A DNA stretch of 64,000 bases. Source: Streptomyces iranensis. Lineage in GTDB: Bacteria > Actinomycetota > Actinomycetes > Streptomycetales > Streptomycetaceae. The stretch lies in NCBI RefSeq assembly GCF_017874715.1, contig NZ_JAGGLR010000007.1:248001-312000 (forward strand), written 5' to 3'. A program made the translations under genes and the position numbers. The notes under the pieces are model-generated. The model saw only the letters and a program-made list of their open reading frames with translations. It made no database searches and was not told where the DNA came from. Below are positions 1-8,126 of this stretch, in pieces; position 1 is the stretch's first letter, and the number at the start of each line of letters is the position of its first letter.

Positions 1-2415
1 CTGTCCAGCGCGAGCGGCTCCGAGGGGTACGGCGCCACCCCCGATCTGCGCCGGCTGACGGTGCGGGTCCAGGCCGGTCCGGAGGAGACCCACGATCTGC
101 TGGCCACCAGCTTCCCGGTGTCCCACGCCGCCGACGCGCACGAGTTCGTCGCCTTCGCCAAGGCCACGGCGGGCGCCGGGAGCACCGTGGAGAAGGCGTT
201 CGGGCTCTTCGTCCGGCTGCCGCTGGCCGTCGGCTGGGCCACCGCCGACCGGATGCGCCGCAACATGCGGATCGCCACCCGCCACACGGTGGGCTCGCTG
301 GCCCGCGAGACCTTCTGGAGCCGGGGCGCGATCCTGTGGGGCCCGGCCGGTCCGGTGCGCTACCAGCTGCGGCCGGCGCCCGGCGGTACCCCCGCTCCCC
401 CGCCCGACGGCGGCGACCCCGACTATCTCCACCGTGAGCTGGCGACGCGGCTGTCCACCGGCGACATCGCCTTCGAGCTGTGTGTGCAGCGCTATCTGGA
501 CGACCGCCGCACCCCCGTCGAGGACGGTTCGGTGGAGTGGCGGGAGAGCGACGCGCCGGTCGTCCCGGTCGCGGTGCTCACCGTGCCGTGCCAGGACCTG
601 GACAGCGCCCCTGCCCGGTCGGCGGCCCGCCGGGTCGAACAGCTGGCGTTCAACCCCTGGCACACCACCGAGGAGTTCCGGCCGCTCGGCAACCTCAACC
701 GGGCCCGCAAGGCCGCGTACGAGGCCGCCGCGGCGCACCGGCTCGGCCTGCCCTTCCCCGCCGCCGAGCAGCGGCCGACCGCGCTGCTGCCCGTCCCGGT
801 GCGCGCCGCCCTCGACCTGCCGGTGCGGGCGGCATTCGACCTGGTGGACCGCTGTGTGCCCTGGCATCGGCTGCCGGCGCCGCTGGGTCTGCTCAATCCG
901 GCCGCGCTGGGCCGGGCACTGCGCCGGCTCGGCCTCGTCGAGGTGGACGACACACCCGAGGCGCCGCAGCGCCCGGCACCGGCCGGGGGGCTCTCCCCGG
1001 CACCGGCCGGGGAGAGACCGCGGGTGGCGCGCTCGTACGACGGCCCGACGGGCGATCCCGCCGTGGCGCGGAGGGACGTGGCCGGGGCAGCCTCCGGCCG
1101 CAGCCCCGCACCGCTCCACCGGCCCGATCTGATCCATGTGCCCCACCCCGCCACGGTCGCCGGAGAGCTGCTGCACCGGGCGCGCCTCCGGCCCGCCACC
1201 TCGCTCAATGTCCTGTTCGCCGCCTGGCTCCACCTCCAGTCCCCCGACTGGGTGGACGGCGCCTGCCACCGGTGGGACGGCTCGCGGATGTACGGCGGCG
1301 GCGGGCTGCGCCTGGAGGACGGCCATCTGCCGCTGGGTCCGGGCGGGGTGCCGCCGATCGGCCCGACCAGCGGCTGGTGGCTGGGGCTCAGCGCCATGCA
1401 CACGCTCTTCGCCCGTGAGCACGACGCGGTCCACGAGGCGCTGCGCCGCACCCATCCGTCGATGAGTGAGGAGTCGGCGCACCACACGGCCCGGCTGGTG
1501 GTCTCCGCGCTCATCGCCAAGATCCATACGGTGGAGTGGGTCCCGGCGATCCTCGCCACCGAGCTGAGCGACATCGGCTCGAGGACCAACTGGCAGGGCC
1601 CGCCCGCCCATTGGCTGTCCCGGCTCGGCCTGTTGCTGTTCGAGGCGGGCGCGTCGGCGGGCCTCCCCCGTGGCGTACCGGACCATCCCGAGATGCCGTT
1701 CGCGCTCGCCGAGGAGTTCATGGCGGTCTACCGGACGCATCCGCTGCTCCCGGACGACGTCGAGCTGTGCGACCACCGTTCCGGGCGGCGCACCCGGGCG
1801 CTCGGCTTCGACGAGGTGCGGGGCCCGGCGGCCGAGGCGGTGCTGCGCAAGACGGGGCTCGCCGACACCCTGTACTCCTTCGGCATCGCCCATCCGGGCG
1901 CGATCACCCTCAACAACTACCCGCACGCACTGCGCCGTTGCGAGCGGGACGGCGAGATCGTGGATCTGCCGGTGGTGGATCTGGCACGGGCCCGGCGGCG
2001 GGGCGTACCCCGGTACAACGACTTCCGGGCCCGGCTCGGCGCCCCCCGGATCCGCTCCTTCGAGGAGCTGTCCCCCGATCCGGACACGGTCGCGCGGCTC
2101 GAAGCGGTCTATGGCTCGGTCAGCCAGATCGACACCACGGTGGGGCTGTACGCGGAGAACCCACCCGCGAGGTTCGGCTTCAGCGAGACGGCGTTCCGTG
2201 TGCTGCTGCTCATGGCCACCCGGCGGATCCGGAACGACCGCCTCCTGACCGTGGACTTCCGGCCCGAGGTGTATACACGGCTCGGGCTGGACTGGGTTGC
2301 GAAGTCCAGCATGGCCTCGGTGATCCTGCGGCACTGCCCGGAGCTGACCGGGCTGCTGCCGCGCGGGGCGAGTCCGTTCGCGCCCTGGCGGCCGGTGGCG
2401 CCGTCCCTGTCCTGA
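1..2415 (+). CDS. Catalase-like / alpha-dioxygenase-like haem peroxidase fusion (5' end outside window)
   Basis: The frame is open and protein-like from base 1, so the gene starts before the window; 804 codons are visible. Residues about 20-260 resemble the catalase-related fold: a 'P-V-E-D-G-S-V-E-W' stretch, then 'F-N-P-W-H-T-T-E-E-F-R-P-L-G-N-L-N-R-A-R' and an R-x-x-x-Y motif like the proximal haem site. A Pro/Ala-rich linker follows. Residues about 350-800 match animal-type haem peroxidases, closest to plant fatty-acid alpha-dioxygenases: 'M-H-T-L-F-A-R-E-H' carries the distal His (bases 1399-1401) and 'V-Y-R-T-H-P-L-L-P' carries the catalytic Tyr (1729-1731) three residues before the proximal His (1738-1740), the spacing found in alpha-DOX and cyclooxygenase. 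A lipid oxygenase making and processing a fatty-acid hydroperoxide is inferred. It converges on ccr and is probably not part of the polyketide pathway. Confidence 0.75.
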   Translation: MSSASGSEGYGATPDLRRLTVRVQAGPEETHDLLATSFPVSHAADAHEFVAFAKATAGAGSTVEKAFGLFVRLPLAVGWATADRMRRNMRIATRHTVGSLARETFWSRGAILWGPAGPVRYQLRPAPGGTPAPPPDGGDPDYLHRELATRLSTGDIAFELCVQRYLDDRRTPVEDGSVEWRESDAPVVPVAVLTVPCQDLDSAPARSAARRVEQLAFNPWHTTEEFRPLGNLNRARKAAYEAAAAHRLGLPFPAAEQRPTALLPVPVRAALDLPVRAAFDLVDRCVPWHRLPAPLGLLNPAALGRALRRLGLVEVDDTPEAPQRPAPAGGLSPAPAGERPRVARSYDGPTGDPAVARRDVAGAASGRSPAPLHRPDLIHVPHPATVAGELLHRARLRPATSLNVLFAAWLHLQSPDWVDGACHRWDGSRMYGGGGLRLEDGHLPLGPGGVPPIGPTSGWWLGLSAMHTLFAREHDAVHEALRRTHPSMSEESAHHTARLVVSALIAKIHTVEWVPAILATELSDIGSRTNWQGPPAHWLSRLGLLLFEAGASAGLPRGVPDHPEMPFALAEEFMAVYRTHPLLPDDVELCDHRSGRRTRALGFDEVRGPAAEAVLRKTGLADTLYSFGIAHPGAITLNNYPHALRRCERDGEIVDLPVVDLARARRRGVPRYNDFRARLGAPRIRSFEELSPDPDTVARLEAVYGSVSQIDTTVGLYAENPPARFGFSETAFRVLLLMATRRIRNDRLLTVDFRPEVYTRLGLDWVAKSSMASVILRHCPELTGLLPRGASPFAPWRPVAPSLS

Positions 2416-2527
2416 CCGCCGCACCCGAGCTCTTCGAGCGGACCGCACCCGACTGGACCGGTTTACCGACGCGCTACCGTGTGGCGGTCCACAGGGGACG
2501 GACGGCGGGGAGCGGTGGCATGGGCAG

Positions 2528-2548
2528 CGAGGCCTGTGTACCGCCTCG
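2528..2548 (-). terminator. Candidate hairpin terminator after ccr
   Basis: CGAGGC (2528-2533) and GCCTCG (2543-2548) form a 6-bp stem, about 8 bp with flanking wobble and A-T pairs, around a 9-nt loop, starting 11 nt past the ccr stop. No T-run follows, which is normal in Streptomyces. It lies in the 143-bp gap between the convergent peroxidase and ccr genes. A second, weaker pair (TGGACCG 2454-2460 with CGGTCCA 2485-2491, long loop) could serve the peroxidase gene. Confidence 0.4.
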
Positions 2549-2558
2549 TTGAACCGGT

Positions 2559-3899
2559 TCAGTCCTGGCGGAAGCGGTTGATGGCCGGGAGATGGCGCTC
2601 GCGCAGCTCCGGGTCGCGTACGCCCAGCCCCTTCTCCGGGGCCAGGCACAGCACGCCGACCTTTCCGGAGTGGCGGTTGCGGTGGACGTCCTGGGTGGCC
2701 GTGCCGACCGCCTCGAGCGGATAGACCTTGGAGAGCGTGGGGTGCACCATCCCCTTCTCGATCAGCCGGTTGGCCGCCCACGCCTCCCGGTAGTTGGCGA
2801 AGTGGGTGCCGATGATGCGCTTGAGCGCCATCCACAGATAGCGGTTGTCGTACTCATGGCGGTAGCCGGACGTCGAGGCGCAGGTGACGATCGTTCCGCC
2901 GCGCCGCGCCACATACACACTGGCGCCGAAGGTCTCCCGGCCGGGGTGCTCCACGACGATGTCCGGGTCGTCGCCGCCGGTCAGTTCGCGGATCCGGGAC
3001 CCGAAGCGCTTCCACTCCTTGGGGTCGGGCGTGGTCGCGTCCTTCCAGAAGCGATAGCCCTCCTCGGCCCGGTCGATGACCAGCTCGGCCCCCATGGAGC
3101 GGACGAGTTCGGCCTTGCGCCGCCCGGAGACCACGCACACCGGTATCGCCCCGCCGTTGACGGCCAGCTGGGTCGCGTACGAGCCGAGGCCACCGGCCGC
3201 GCCCCAGATGAGGGTCACATCGCCCTGTTTCATCTGGGCGCCGTTGCGGGAGACGAGCTGCCGGTACGCGGTGGAGTTGACCAGGCCGGAGGACGCGGCC
3301 TCCTCCCAGGTGAGGTGGGCGGGCATCGGCATCAGCTGGTTGGCCTTGACCAGCGAGAGCTCGGCGAGCCCGCCGTAGTTGGTCTCGAAGCCCCAGATGC
3401 GCTGCTCGGGGTCGAGCATGGAGTCGTCGTGGCCGTCCGGTGAGCGCAGTTCGATGGACAGACAGTGGGCCACCACCCGGTCGCCCGGCTTCCAGTGGCG
3501 CACCCCCGGCCCGGTGCGCAGCACCACACCGGCCAGGTCGGAGCCGAGCACGTGGTACGGCTGGTCGTGGCGGGCCGCTCCGGGGTCGTCGGTGCGTGCA
3601 TAGCGCTCCAGGAAGCCGAAGGTCGGCAGCGGCTCGAAGATGGCGCTCCAGACGGTGTTGTAGTTGATCGCGCTGGCCATGACCGCGATCACCGCCTCGC
3701 CCGGACCCGGTTCGGGCGTGGGCACCTCGCGGATGTGGAGCGACTTCTGGGGGTCCTTGTCCTTGGTGGCCATGCCCTGGAACATCTCGGATTCCTCTTT
3801 GAGGATCACCGCGCCCCGATAGGACTCGGGAAGGTCCAAGGCGGCGAAGTCGGCGGCCACCGCGTTTTCTGCCAGCACGGCGCTGATGATGTCCTGCAT
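2559..3899 (-). CDS. ccr: Crotonyl-CoA carboxylase/reductase (Ccr)
   Basis: Protein of 446 aa, the usual length for this medium-chain dehydrogenase family. It reductively carboxylates crotonyl-CoA with NADPH and CO2 to ethylmalonyl-CoA. Family features: the N-terminal 'S-Y-R-G-A-V-I-L-K-E-E-S-E-M-F' region, 'N-Y-N-T-V-W-S-A-I-F-E-P', a substrate pocket segment 'H-V-L-G-S-D-L-A-G-V-V', the Rossmann 'I-W-G-A-A-G-G-L-G-S-Y-A-T-Q-L' and 'E-H-P-G-R-E-T-F-G-A-S-V'. ATG at 3899 is preceded by GGAGGA. In this cluster it feeds module 1, whose AT carries a TAGH motif typical of ethylmalonyl-selective ATs. It has its own promoter with three TAGGGG elements although the deoxysugar operon lies directly upstream on the same strand, so it may also receive read-through. 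Confidence 0.95.
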   Translation of the reverse strand: MQDIISAVLAENAVAADFAALDLPESYRGAVILKEESEMFQGMATKDKDPQKSLHIREVPTPEPGPGEAVIAVMASAINYNTVWSAIFEPLPTFGFLERYARTDDPGAARHDQPYHVLGSDLAGVVLRTGPGVRHWKPGDRVVAHCLSIELRSPDGHDDSMLDPEQRIWGFETNYGGLAELSLVKANQLMPMPAHLTWEEAASSGLVNSTAYRQLVSRNGAQMKQGDVTLIWGAAGGLGSYATQLAVNGGAIPVCVVSGRRKAELVRSMGAELVIDRAEEGYRFWKDATTPDPKEWKRFGSRIRELTGGDDPDIVVEHPGRETFGASVYVARRGGTIVTCASTSGYRHEYDNRYLWMALKRIIGTHFANYREAWAANRLIEKGMVHPTLSKVYPLEAVGTATQDVHRNRHSGKVGVLCLAPEKGLGVRDPELRERHLPAINRFRQD

Positions 3900-3944
3900 G
3901 ACTTGTCCTCCGATGTACCGCTCCGGGCACTCTGTGTCCCGGAG

Positions 3945-4013
3945 GCTATGGCAGCGGCCACGCTCCGAATAACCCCTAGCTCCGCCCAGGTCGCGCCCCT
4001 AGGCACCCCCCTA
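3945..4013 (-). promoter_or_regulatory. ccr promoter with three TAGGGG elements
   Basis: Read on the coding strand, TAGGGG occurs at 4013-4008, 4001-3996 and 3978-3973. The proximal copy is 22 nt upstream of a -10-like CATAGC (3950-3945), which lies 46 nt from the ccr ATG. The most distal copy includes the TAG stop of the 2,3-dehydratase gene. The same arrangement recurs before the deoxysugar, PKS and KAS III genes. Confidence 0.6.
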
Positions 4014-5417
4014 TACGGCCAGGGAGTGCAGACAGGCGATGAGCGTGCGGGCCTCGACGTTGACGTAATGGCTGTGGCGGATCAGGTCGAGCAGCTGACG
4101 CACGGCCATCCAGCGGTAGTGCGGCGGCTCCTCGGGGACGGCGCTCATCTCCGTCTCCACGACCAGATAGCGGTTGAAGGCGTGGAAGAAGCGGCCGCCC
4201 TCCTCGGAGAGCACGGTGTCGAACCGCACCCGCTCGGCCGGCGCCTCCACCACCTCCCTGAGGAACGGCGGCGTGGCCCCCTCGGGCAGCTGGGTGTAGT
4301 TGCGCGGGGTGCACTGCACGGTGGGGGCCAGCTCCACCACGTCCGTGTAGCCGGGTTCGGCACGGGCCTGCACCAGCACATGCGGCACCTTGTCGGCGTG
4401 GGCCAGCAGAAAGGCCGCCACGCCCGGTCCATGGGGCTCGATCATGGGCTGGGTCCAGCCGCCCACCTCACGGCCGCCCGCCGTCACGTCCACGGCCATC
4501 ACGCTGAAGAAGCGGCCGCTCTCATGGGAGATGCGGTGGGCGTTGCGGTGCCAGCCGGTGGTCTCCCGAAGCGGTATCCGCTCGGTGAACACCTCGCGCT
4601 CGGTGCGCAGTCCGGTGATCCAGCTGAGGATGTCGGCGTCGCGGTGGAGGGTGTGCCGCCCCTGCCGTTCCGGCTCGACGGTCCCGTGTGATCCGGCGGC
4701 CGGGAAGGGCTCCTCGGGGTCCGGCGGGGAGTGCGGCAGACAGGCCAGGACGCTGCGCGCGTCCATGTTCACCAGATCCTCCACGGCCAGCAGATGGTGC
4801 AACTGGCCCAGTGTCAGCCAGCGGAAGCCGTCGCGCACCTCGACGTCCGTCTCCGACGCCACCTCGACCAGCATGTTGCGGTTGCGCTTGCGGAAGAACC
4901 AGCTGCCCTGCTCCGACTGCCGGACGTCGGCGAGCACCCGGTGCCGTTCCGCCCGCCGGAAGTACTCCAGGTACGGCACCGCCCGGCCCTTGTGCACCCG
5001 GGTGTAGTTGCTGCGGGTGGCCTGGACGGTGGGCGACAGCTGGAGCCCGCCGTGGTTGCCCGGCTCCATCTTGGCCTGCATCAGGAAGTGCGGTACGCCG
5101 TCGAAGTCCTTGACCAGGATGCCCAGGATGCCGATCTCCGGCTGGTGGAGGATCGGCTGGCTCCACTCCTCCACCGGCGCCCCGGGCATCCGCACCCGGA
5201 TGCCCTCGACGGTGAAGAACCGGCCGGTCTCATGGATGAGGTTGTGGGTGTCCGGCGCGAACTCCCAGCCGCGCAGCGCCTCGAACGGGATGATCTCGAT
5301 CCGGGACTCGTCGGCGTCGACACGTTCGCGGAACCAGCGCTGGAAGTCGGCGAGCAGGGTCACCGAGCTGTCGACGGTGGTGGCGGAGCGGACCAGCCGC
5401 TCCTGGAGCGTGCTCAC
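4011..5417 (-). CDS. NDP-hexose 2,3-dehydratase
   Basis: 468 aa, made of two tandem copies of the hexose 2,3-dehydratase domain (about residues 20-225 and 255-465). Each has an 'E-T-G-R-F-F/E-S-G-R-F-F' segment, a 'W-x-Q-P' segment and a 'V-Q-A-T-R-S-N-Y/V-Q-C-T-P-R-N-Y' segment. The enzyme removes C2-OH from dTDP-4-keto-6-deoxyglucose, giving the 3,4-diketo-2,6-dideoxy sugar; this is the committing step to 2-deoxysugars. The open frame extends to 6002, but I start at the GTG whose bases overlap the TGA of the aldo/keto reductase (GTGA), giving the family's length and translational coupling. Third gene of the deoxysugar operon. Confidence 0.92.
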   Translation of the reverse strand: MSTLQERLVRSATTVDSSVTLLADFQRWFRERVDADESRIEIIPFEALRGWEFAPDTHNLIHETGRFFTVEGIRVRMPGAPVEEWSQPILHQPEIGILGILVKDFDGVPHFLMQAKMEPGNHGGLQLSPTVQATRSNYTRVHKGRAVPYLEYFRRAERHRVLADVRQSEQGSWFFRKRNRNMLVEVASETDVEVRDGFRWLTLGQLHHLLAVEDLVNMDARSVLACLPHSPPDPEEPFPAAGSHGTVEPERQGRHTLHRDADILSWITGLRTEREVFTERIPLRETTGWHRNAHRISHESGRFFSVMAVDVTAGGREVGGWTQPMIEPHGPGVAAFLLAHADKVPHVLVQARAEPGYTDVVELAPTVQCTPRNYTQLPEGATPPFLREVVEAPAERVRFDTVLSEEGGRFFHAFNRYLVVETEMSAVPEEPPHYRWMAVRQLLDLIRHSHYVNVEARTLIACLHSLAV

Positions 5418-6400
5418 CACGCCCACGCCTCCGGTCCGGGGCCGCCGTTGCCGATCGGCGGGAACAGCCGGTCCAGTTCGGCCAGCACCTCGTCGGACAG
5501 CGTCAGCTCCATGGCCTTGAACGCCCCTTCGAGCTGGTCCAGGCTGCGCGGCCCGATGACCGGCGCGGTGATGCCGGGGCGTCCCATCACCCAGGCAAGA
5601 CCCACCTCGGCCGGGTCGGCGCCGAGGCCGTCGCACAGCTTCTCGTACGCGGCGACGGCGTCCCGGTGGACCTCCAGCGCCTGGGCGGCCCGGCCCTGGG
5701 CGGTCTTCATCGCGGTGCCCTCGGCCAGCTTGCGCAGCGCCCCGCCGAGCAGCCCGCCGTGCAGCGGCGACCAGGCGAGCACCCCGACCCCGTACCGCTG
5801 GGCGGCGGGGATCAGCTCCAGTTCGATATGGCGGGTGACGAGGTTGTACACGCTCTGCTCGGAGACGATGCCGAGGAAGTGGCGGCGGGCCGCGGCCTCC
5901 TGGGCCTCGGCGATGTGCCAGCCGGCGAAGTTGGACGAGCCGACGTAGCGCACCTTGCCCTGCCGGGTCAGCGTCTCCATCGCCTGCCACACCTCCTCCC
6001 ACGGGGCGTGGCGGTCGATGTGGTGCATCTGGAACAGGTCGATCCAGTCGGTGCCCATCCGGCGCAGCGAGTCCTCGCAGGAGGCGATGATGTGCCGGGC
6101 GGACAGCCCCGAGTCATTGGGCCAGTCGGTCATCGCGTTGAAGACCTTGGTGCCCAGTACGACCTTCTCGCGCCGGCCGCCGCGTTCCGCGAACCAGCCG
6201 CCGAGGAACTCCTCGGTGTAGCCCTTGTGCTTCTGCCAGCCGTACTGGTTGGCGGTGTCGATGAAGTTGACCCCGCGGTCCAGGGCGGTGTCCAGGATCG
6301 CGTGGCTCTCCTCGTCGCTCGCCCTGACCCCGAGGTTCAAGGTGCCCAGGCACAGTCGGCTCACCTTGAGGGCGGTGCGGCCGAGATAGGTGTACTGCAT
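5414..6400 (-). CDS. Aldo/keto reductase, NDP-hexose 3-ketoreductase
   Basis: 328 aa, TIM-barrel aldo/keto reductase of the group found in macrolide deoxysugar clusters. The catalytic tetrad is visible: Asp and Tyr in 'F-I-D-T-A-N-Q-Y-G', Lys in 'V-L-G-T-K-V-F' and His in 'F-Q-M-H-H-I-D'. It should reduce C3 of the unstable product of the 2,3-dehydratase, whose gene it overlaps by 4 bp. ATG at 6400 shares its A with the TGA of the upstream ketoreductase (TGATG), with AAGGA just before it. The frame is open to 6505, but that part lies inside the upstream gene. Confidence 0.9.
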   Translation of the reverse strand: MQYTYLGRTALKVSRLCLGTLNLGVRASDEESHAILDTALDRGVNFIDTANQYGWQKHKGYTEEFLGGWFAERGGRREKVVLGTKVFNAMTDWPNDSGLSARHIIASCEDSLRRMGTDWIDLFQMHHIDRHAPWEEVWQAMETLTRQGKVRYVGSSNFAGWHIAEAQEAAARRHFLGIVSEQSVYNLVTRHIELELIPAAQRYGVGVLAWSPLHGGLLGGALRKLAEGTAMKTAQGRAAQALEVHRDAVAAYEKLCDGLGADPAEVGLAWVMGRPGITAPVIGPRSLDQLEGAFKAMELTLSDEVLAELDRLFPPIGNGGPGPEAWAW

Positions 6401-7365
6401 CAGTGTCCTTCGGTACGGGCCGCCGCGGCAGCCGGTCGGCTCGGGGTGGCGGAGGCGGCCCACAGGTCGTGGAGGGATTCCTCGAGGGCCACCTTCGGCG
6501 ACCACCCCATGAGCCGCCGGGCGAGGCGGATGTCGGCCTGGGTCCAGCTGCCGCCCTTGCTGTGCACGGCGCCGCTCTCCTCGCGCACCAGACGGTCGGG
6601 GACCTGGGAGGCGGCGATCAGCAGCCAGGCCAGTTCGCGCGTGCCGAGGGCGTCGCCCTGCCCGATGTTGAGCACCCGGCCGGTCACCGGGCTGCTCGCG
6701 GCCAGCACCACGGCCTCGGCGACATCGCGGACGTCGATGAAGTCGCGCCGGTCGTCGACGAGGGTGACGGCGAGCGGGGTGTCCTCGGTGGTGTGGCGCA
6801 GCCGGTGGGCGAGCCCGCCGAGGAAGCTGCCCCGTGGGGTGCCCGGTCCGCAGACGTTGGTGACACGCAGCACGCAGCCGTCGATACGGCCCGCGTCGGC
6901 GGCACCGAGGACGATCCGGCTGCCGACGAGCTTGGTGCGGGCGTAGGGGGTACGGGGGGCGGTGGGGTGGTCCTCGGCGATGGCCGTGCCGTCGGGGACG
7001 GGGCCGTACTCGTGCACCGAGCCCAGATGGACCAGCCGCGGCCGTCTGGGGAGGGCCGCCACGGCGTCCACCAGCCGGTCCACGAGCGGAATGTGCGAGG
7101 CCGTCATGCTCGCCTCGTCGCCCTCCCAGCTGTCGCCCGCGGCATTGACGACGAGATCGGCGGACTGTGCTGCCCGGACGATGTCCTCGCTCGGCGCGGA
7201 TACCGCGTCAAGTGCCAAAAAGACGACTCCGGGAATGGGTTCGGCGGATTTTCTCGCGATTGCCAGGACTTCATATCCGTGCTTGGCGAGAGCTCTGCAG
7301 ATATGTCGCCCGATGAATCCGGTGCCGCCGATGACAACGGCCTGCCGATCTCGGATGTGGCCCAT
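6400..7365 (-). CDS. NDP-hexose 4-ketoreductase (NAD-dependent epimerase/dehydratase family)
   Basis: 321 aa, extended short-chain dehydrogenase with the N-terminal Rossmann motif 'G-G-T-G-F-I-G-R-H' and an active-site Y-x-x-x-K in 'T-P-Y-A-R-T-K-L'. It is expected to reduce C4 of the dTDP-4-keto-2,6-dideoxy-L-hexose as the last step before glycosyl transfer; an axial 4-OH is needed for 2-deoxy-L-fucose, which sequence alone does not prove. First gene of the operon. I chose ATG 7365, directly before the 'G-H-I-R-D-R-Q-A-V-V-I-G-G-T-G' start. A TTG at 7401 would put the TAGGGG elements in the ribosome-binding region. The candidate -10 lies only about 10 nt upstream, so the message may be nearly leaderless. 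Confidence 0.88.
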   Translation of the reverse strand: MGHIRDRQAVVIGGTGFIGRHICRALAKHGYEVLAIARKSAEPIPGVVFLALDAVSAPSEDIVRAAQSADLVVNAAGDSWEGDEASMTASHIPLVDRLVDAVAALPRRPRLVHLGSVHEYGPVPDGTAIAEDHPTAPRTPYARTKLVGSRIVLGAADAGRIDGCVLRVTNVCGPGTPRGSFLGGLAHRLRHTTEDTPLAVTLVDDRRDFIDVRDVAEAVVLAASSPVTGRVLNIGQGDALGTRELAWLLIAASQVPDRLVREESGAVHSKGGSWTQADIRLARRLMGWSPKVALEESLHDLWAASATPSRPAAAAARTEGH

Positions 7366-7374
7366 ATCGCCACC

Positions 7375-7436
7375 GTATTGGCGCCGCTTCGAGCGGAACA
7401 ACCCCTACCCTCGCCCACCCCTATCGGGCACCCCTA
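7375..7436 (-). promoter_or_regulatory. Deoxysugar operon promoter with three TAGGGG elements
   Basis: On the coding strand TAGGGG occurs at 7436-7431, 7423-7418 and 7407-7402 (spacing 13 and 16 bp). The proximal copy is 21 nt upstream of CAATAC (7380-7375), a plausible -10 hexamer. It occupies the gap between the response-regulator stop and the 4-ketoreductase start, so the deoxysugar genes have their own promoter. Confidence 0.6.
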
Positions 7437-7457
7437 TCACGGCCCCGACCTGCGGTG

Positions 7458-8126
7458 TCATTCGAATAGATGTCGTTTATGAGCCTCGCTGACCGCTGCC
7501 GCGCGATCCTTCACCCCGAGTTTTTCGTAGACATGCAGAAGATGCGTCTTCACGGTCGCCTGGCTGATGAACAATGCCGCCGCGGCCTGTCGATTCGTGG
7601 CCCCATCCGCGATAAGCCGGAGCACTTGGAGTTCACGGTCGCTCAGCGGGCCCTGGGTGGGTTTGCGGACCTGGCCGAGAACGCGTCCGGTCACCGCGGG
7701 CGAGAGGACGGACTGGCCCGAGGAGGCGGACCGCACGGCGCGGGTCAGCTCCTCGCGCGGGGTGTCCTTGAGGAGATAGCCGGTCGCCCCGGCGGCCAGC
7801 GCGCCCATCACGTCGCTGTCGGTGTCGTAGGTGGTCAGCACCAGGATCCGGGCCTCCGGGTCGCCGCGCAGCAGCCGTTTGATGGCCTCCACCCCGCCCA
7901 TCCGGGGCATGCGCAGATCCATCAGGATCACATCGGCCGGCTGCCGCTCGTACAGTTCGACTGCCTCGGCACCGTCACCGGCCTCGCCGATCACCGTGAA
8001 GTCGGGGTCCCGCTCCAGCACCCCGCGCAGCCCGTCGCGGACCACCGGGTGGTCGTCGACGATGAGGATACGGATGGGGCTGGGGCTGGGGCCGGGAGTG
8101 TCGGCGCCAATGGTGTTTCCGCTCAT
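7458..8126 (-). CDS. NarL/LuxR-type response regulator
   Basis: 222 aa. Receiver domain at about 18-135 with acidic residues in 'I-V-D-D-H-P', the phospho-accepting Asp in 'L-M-D-L-R-M-P-R-M-G-G', a Thr in 'V-L-T-T-Y' and a Lys in 'L-L-K-D-T'. A LuxR helix-turn-helix follows at about 155-215 ('L-S-D-R-E-L-Q-V-L-R-L', 'A-A-A-L-F-I-S-Q-A-T-V-K-T-H'). ATG 8126 overlaps the TGA of the kinase gene (ATGA). Cognate to that kinase; targets unknown, the ABC exporter operon being the obvious candidate. Confidence 0.93.
   Translation of the reverse strand: MSGNTIGADTPGPSPSPIRILIVDDHPVVRDGLRGVLERDPDFTVIGEAGDGAEAVELYERQPADVILMDLRMPRMGGVEAIKRLLRGDPEARILVLTTYDTDSDVMGALAAGATGYLLKDTPREELTRAVRSASSGQSVLSPAVTGRVLGQVRKPTQGPLSDRELQVLRLIADGATNRQAAAALFISQATVKTHLLHVYEKLGVKDRAAAVSEAHKRHLFE

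Noticed and set aside
4011..6002. 663-codon frame extending the 2,3-dehydratase upstream
   Set aside because: The extra part lies inside the aldo/keto reductase gene and has no protein-like character; GTG 5417 gives the family length.
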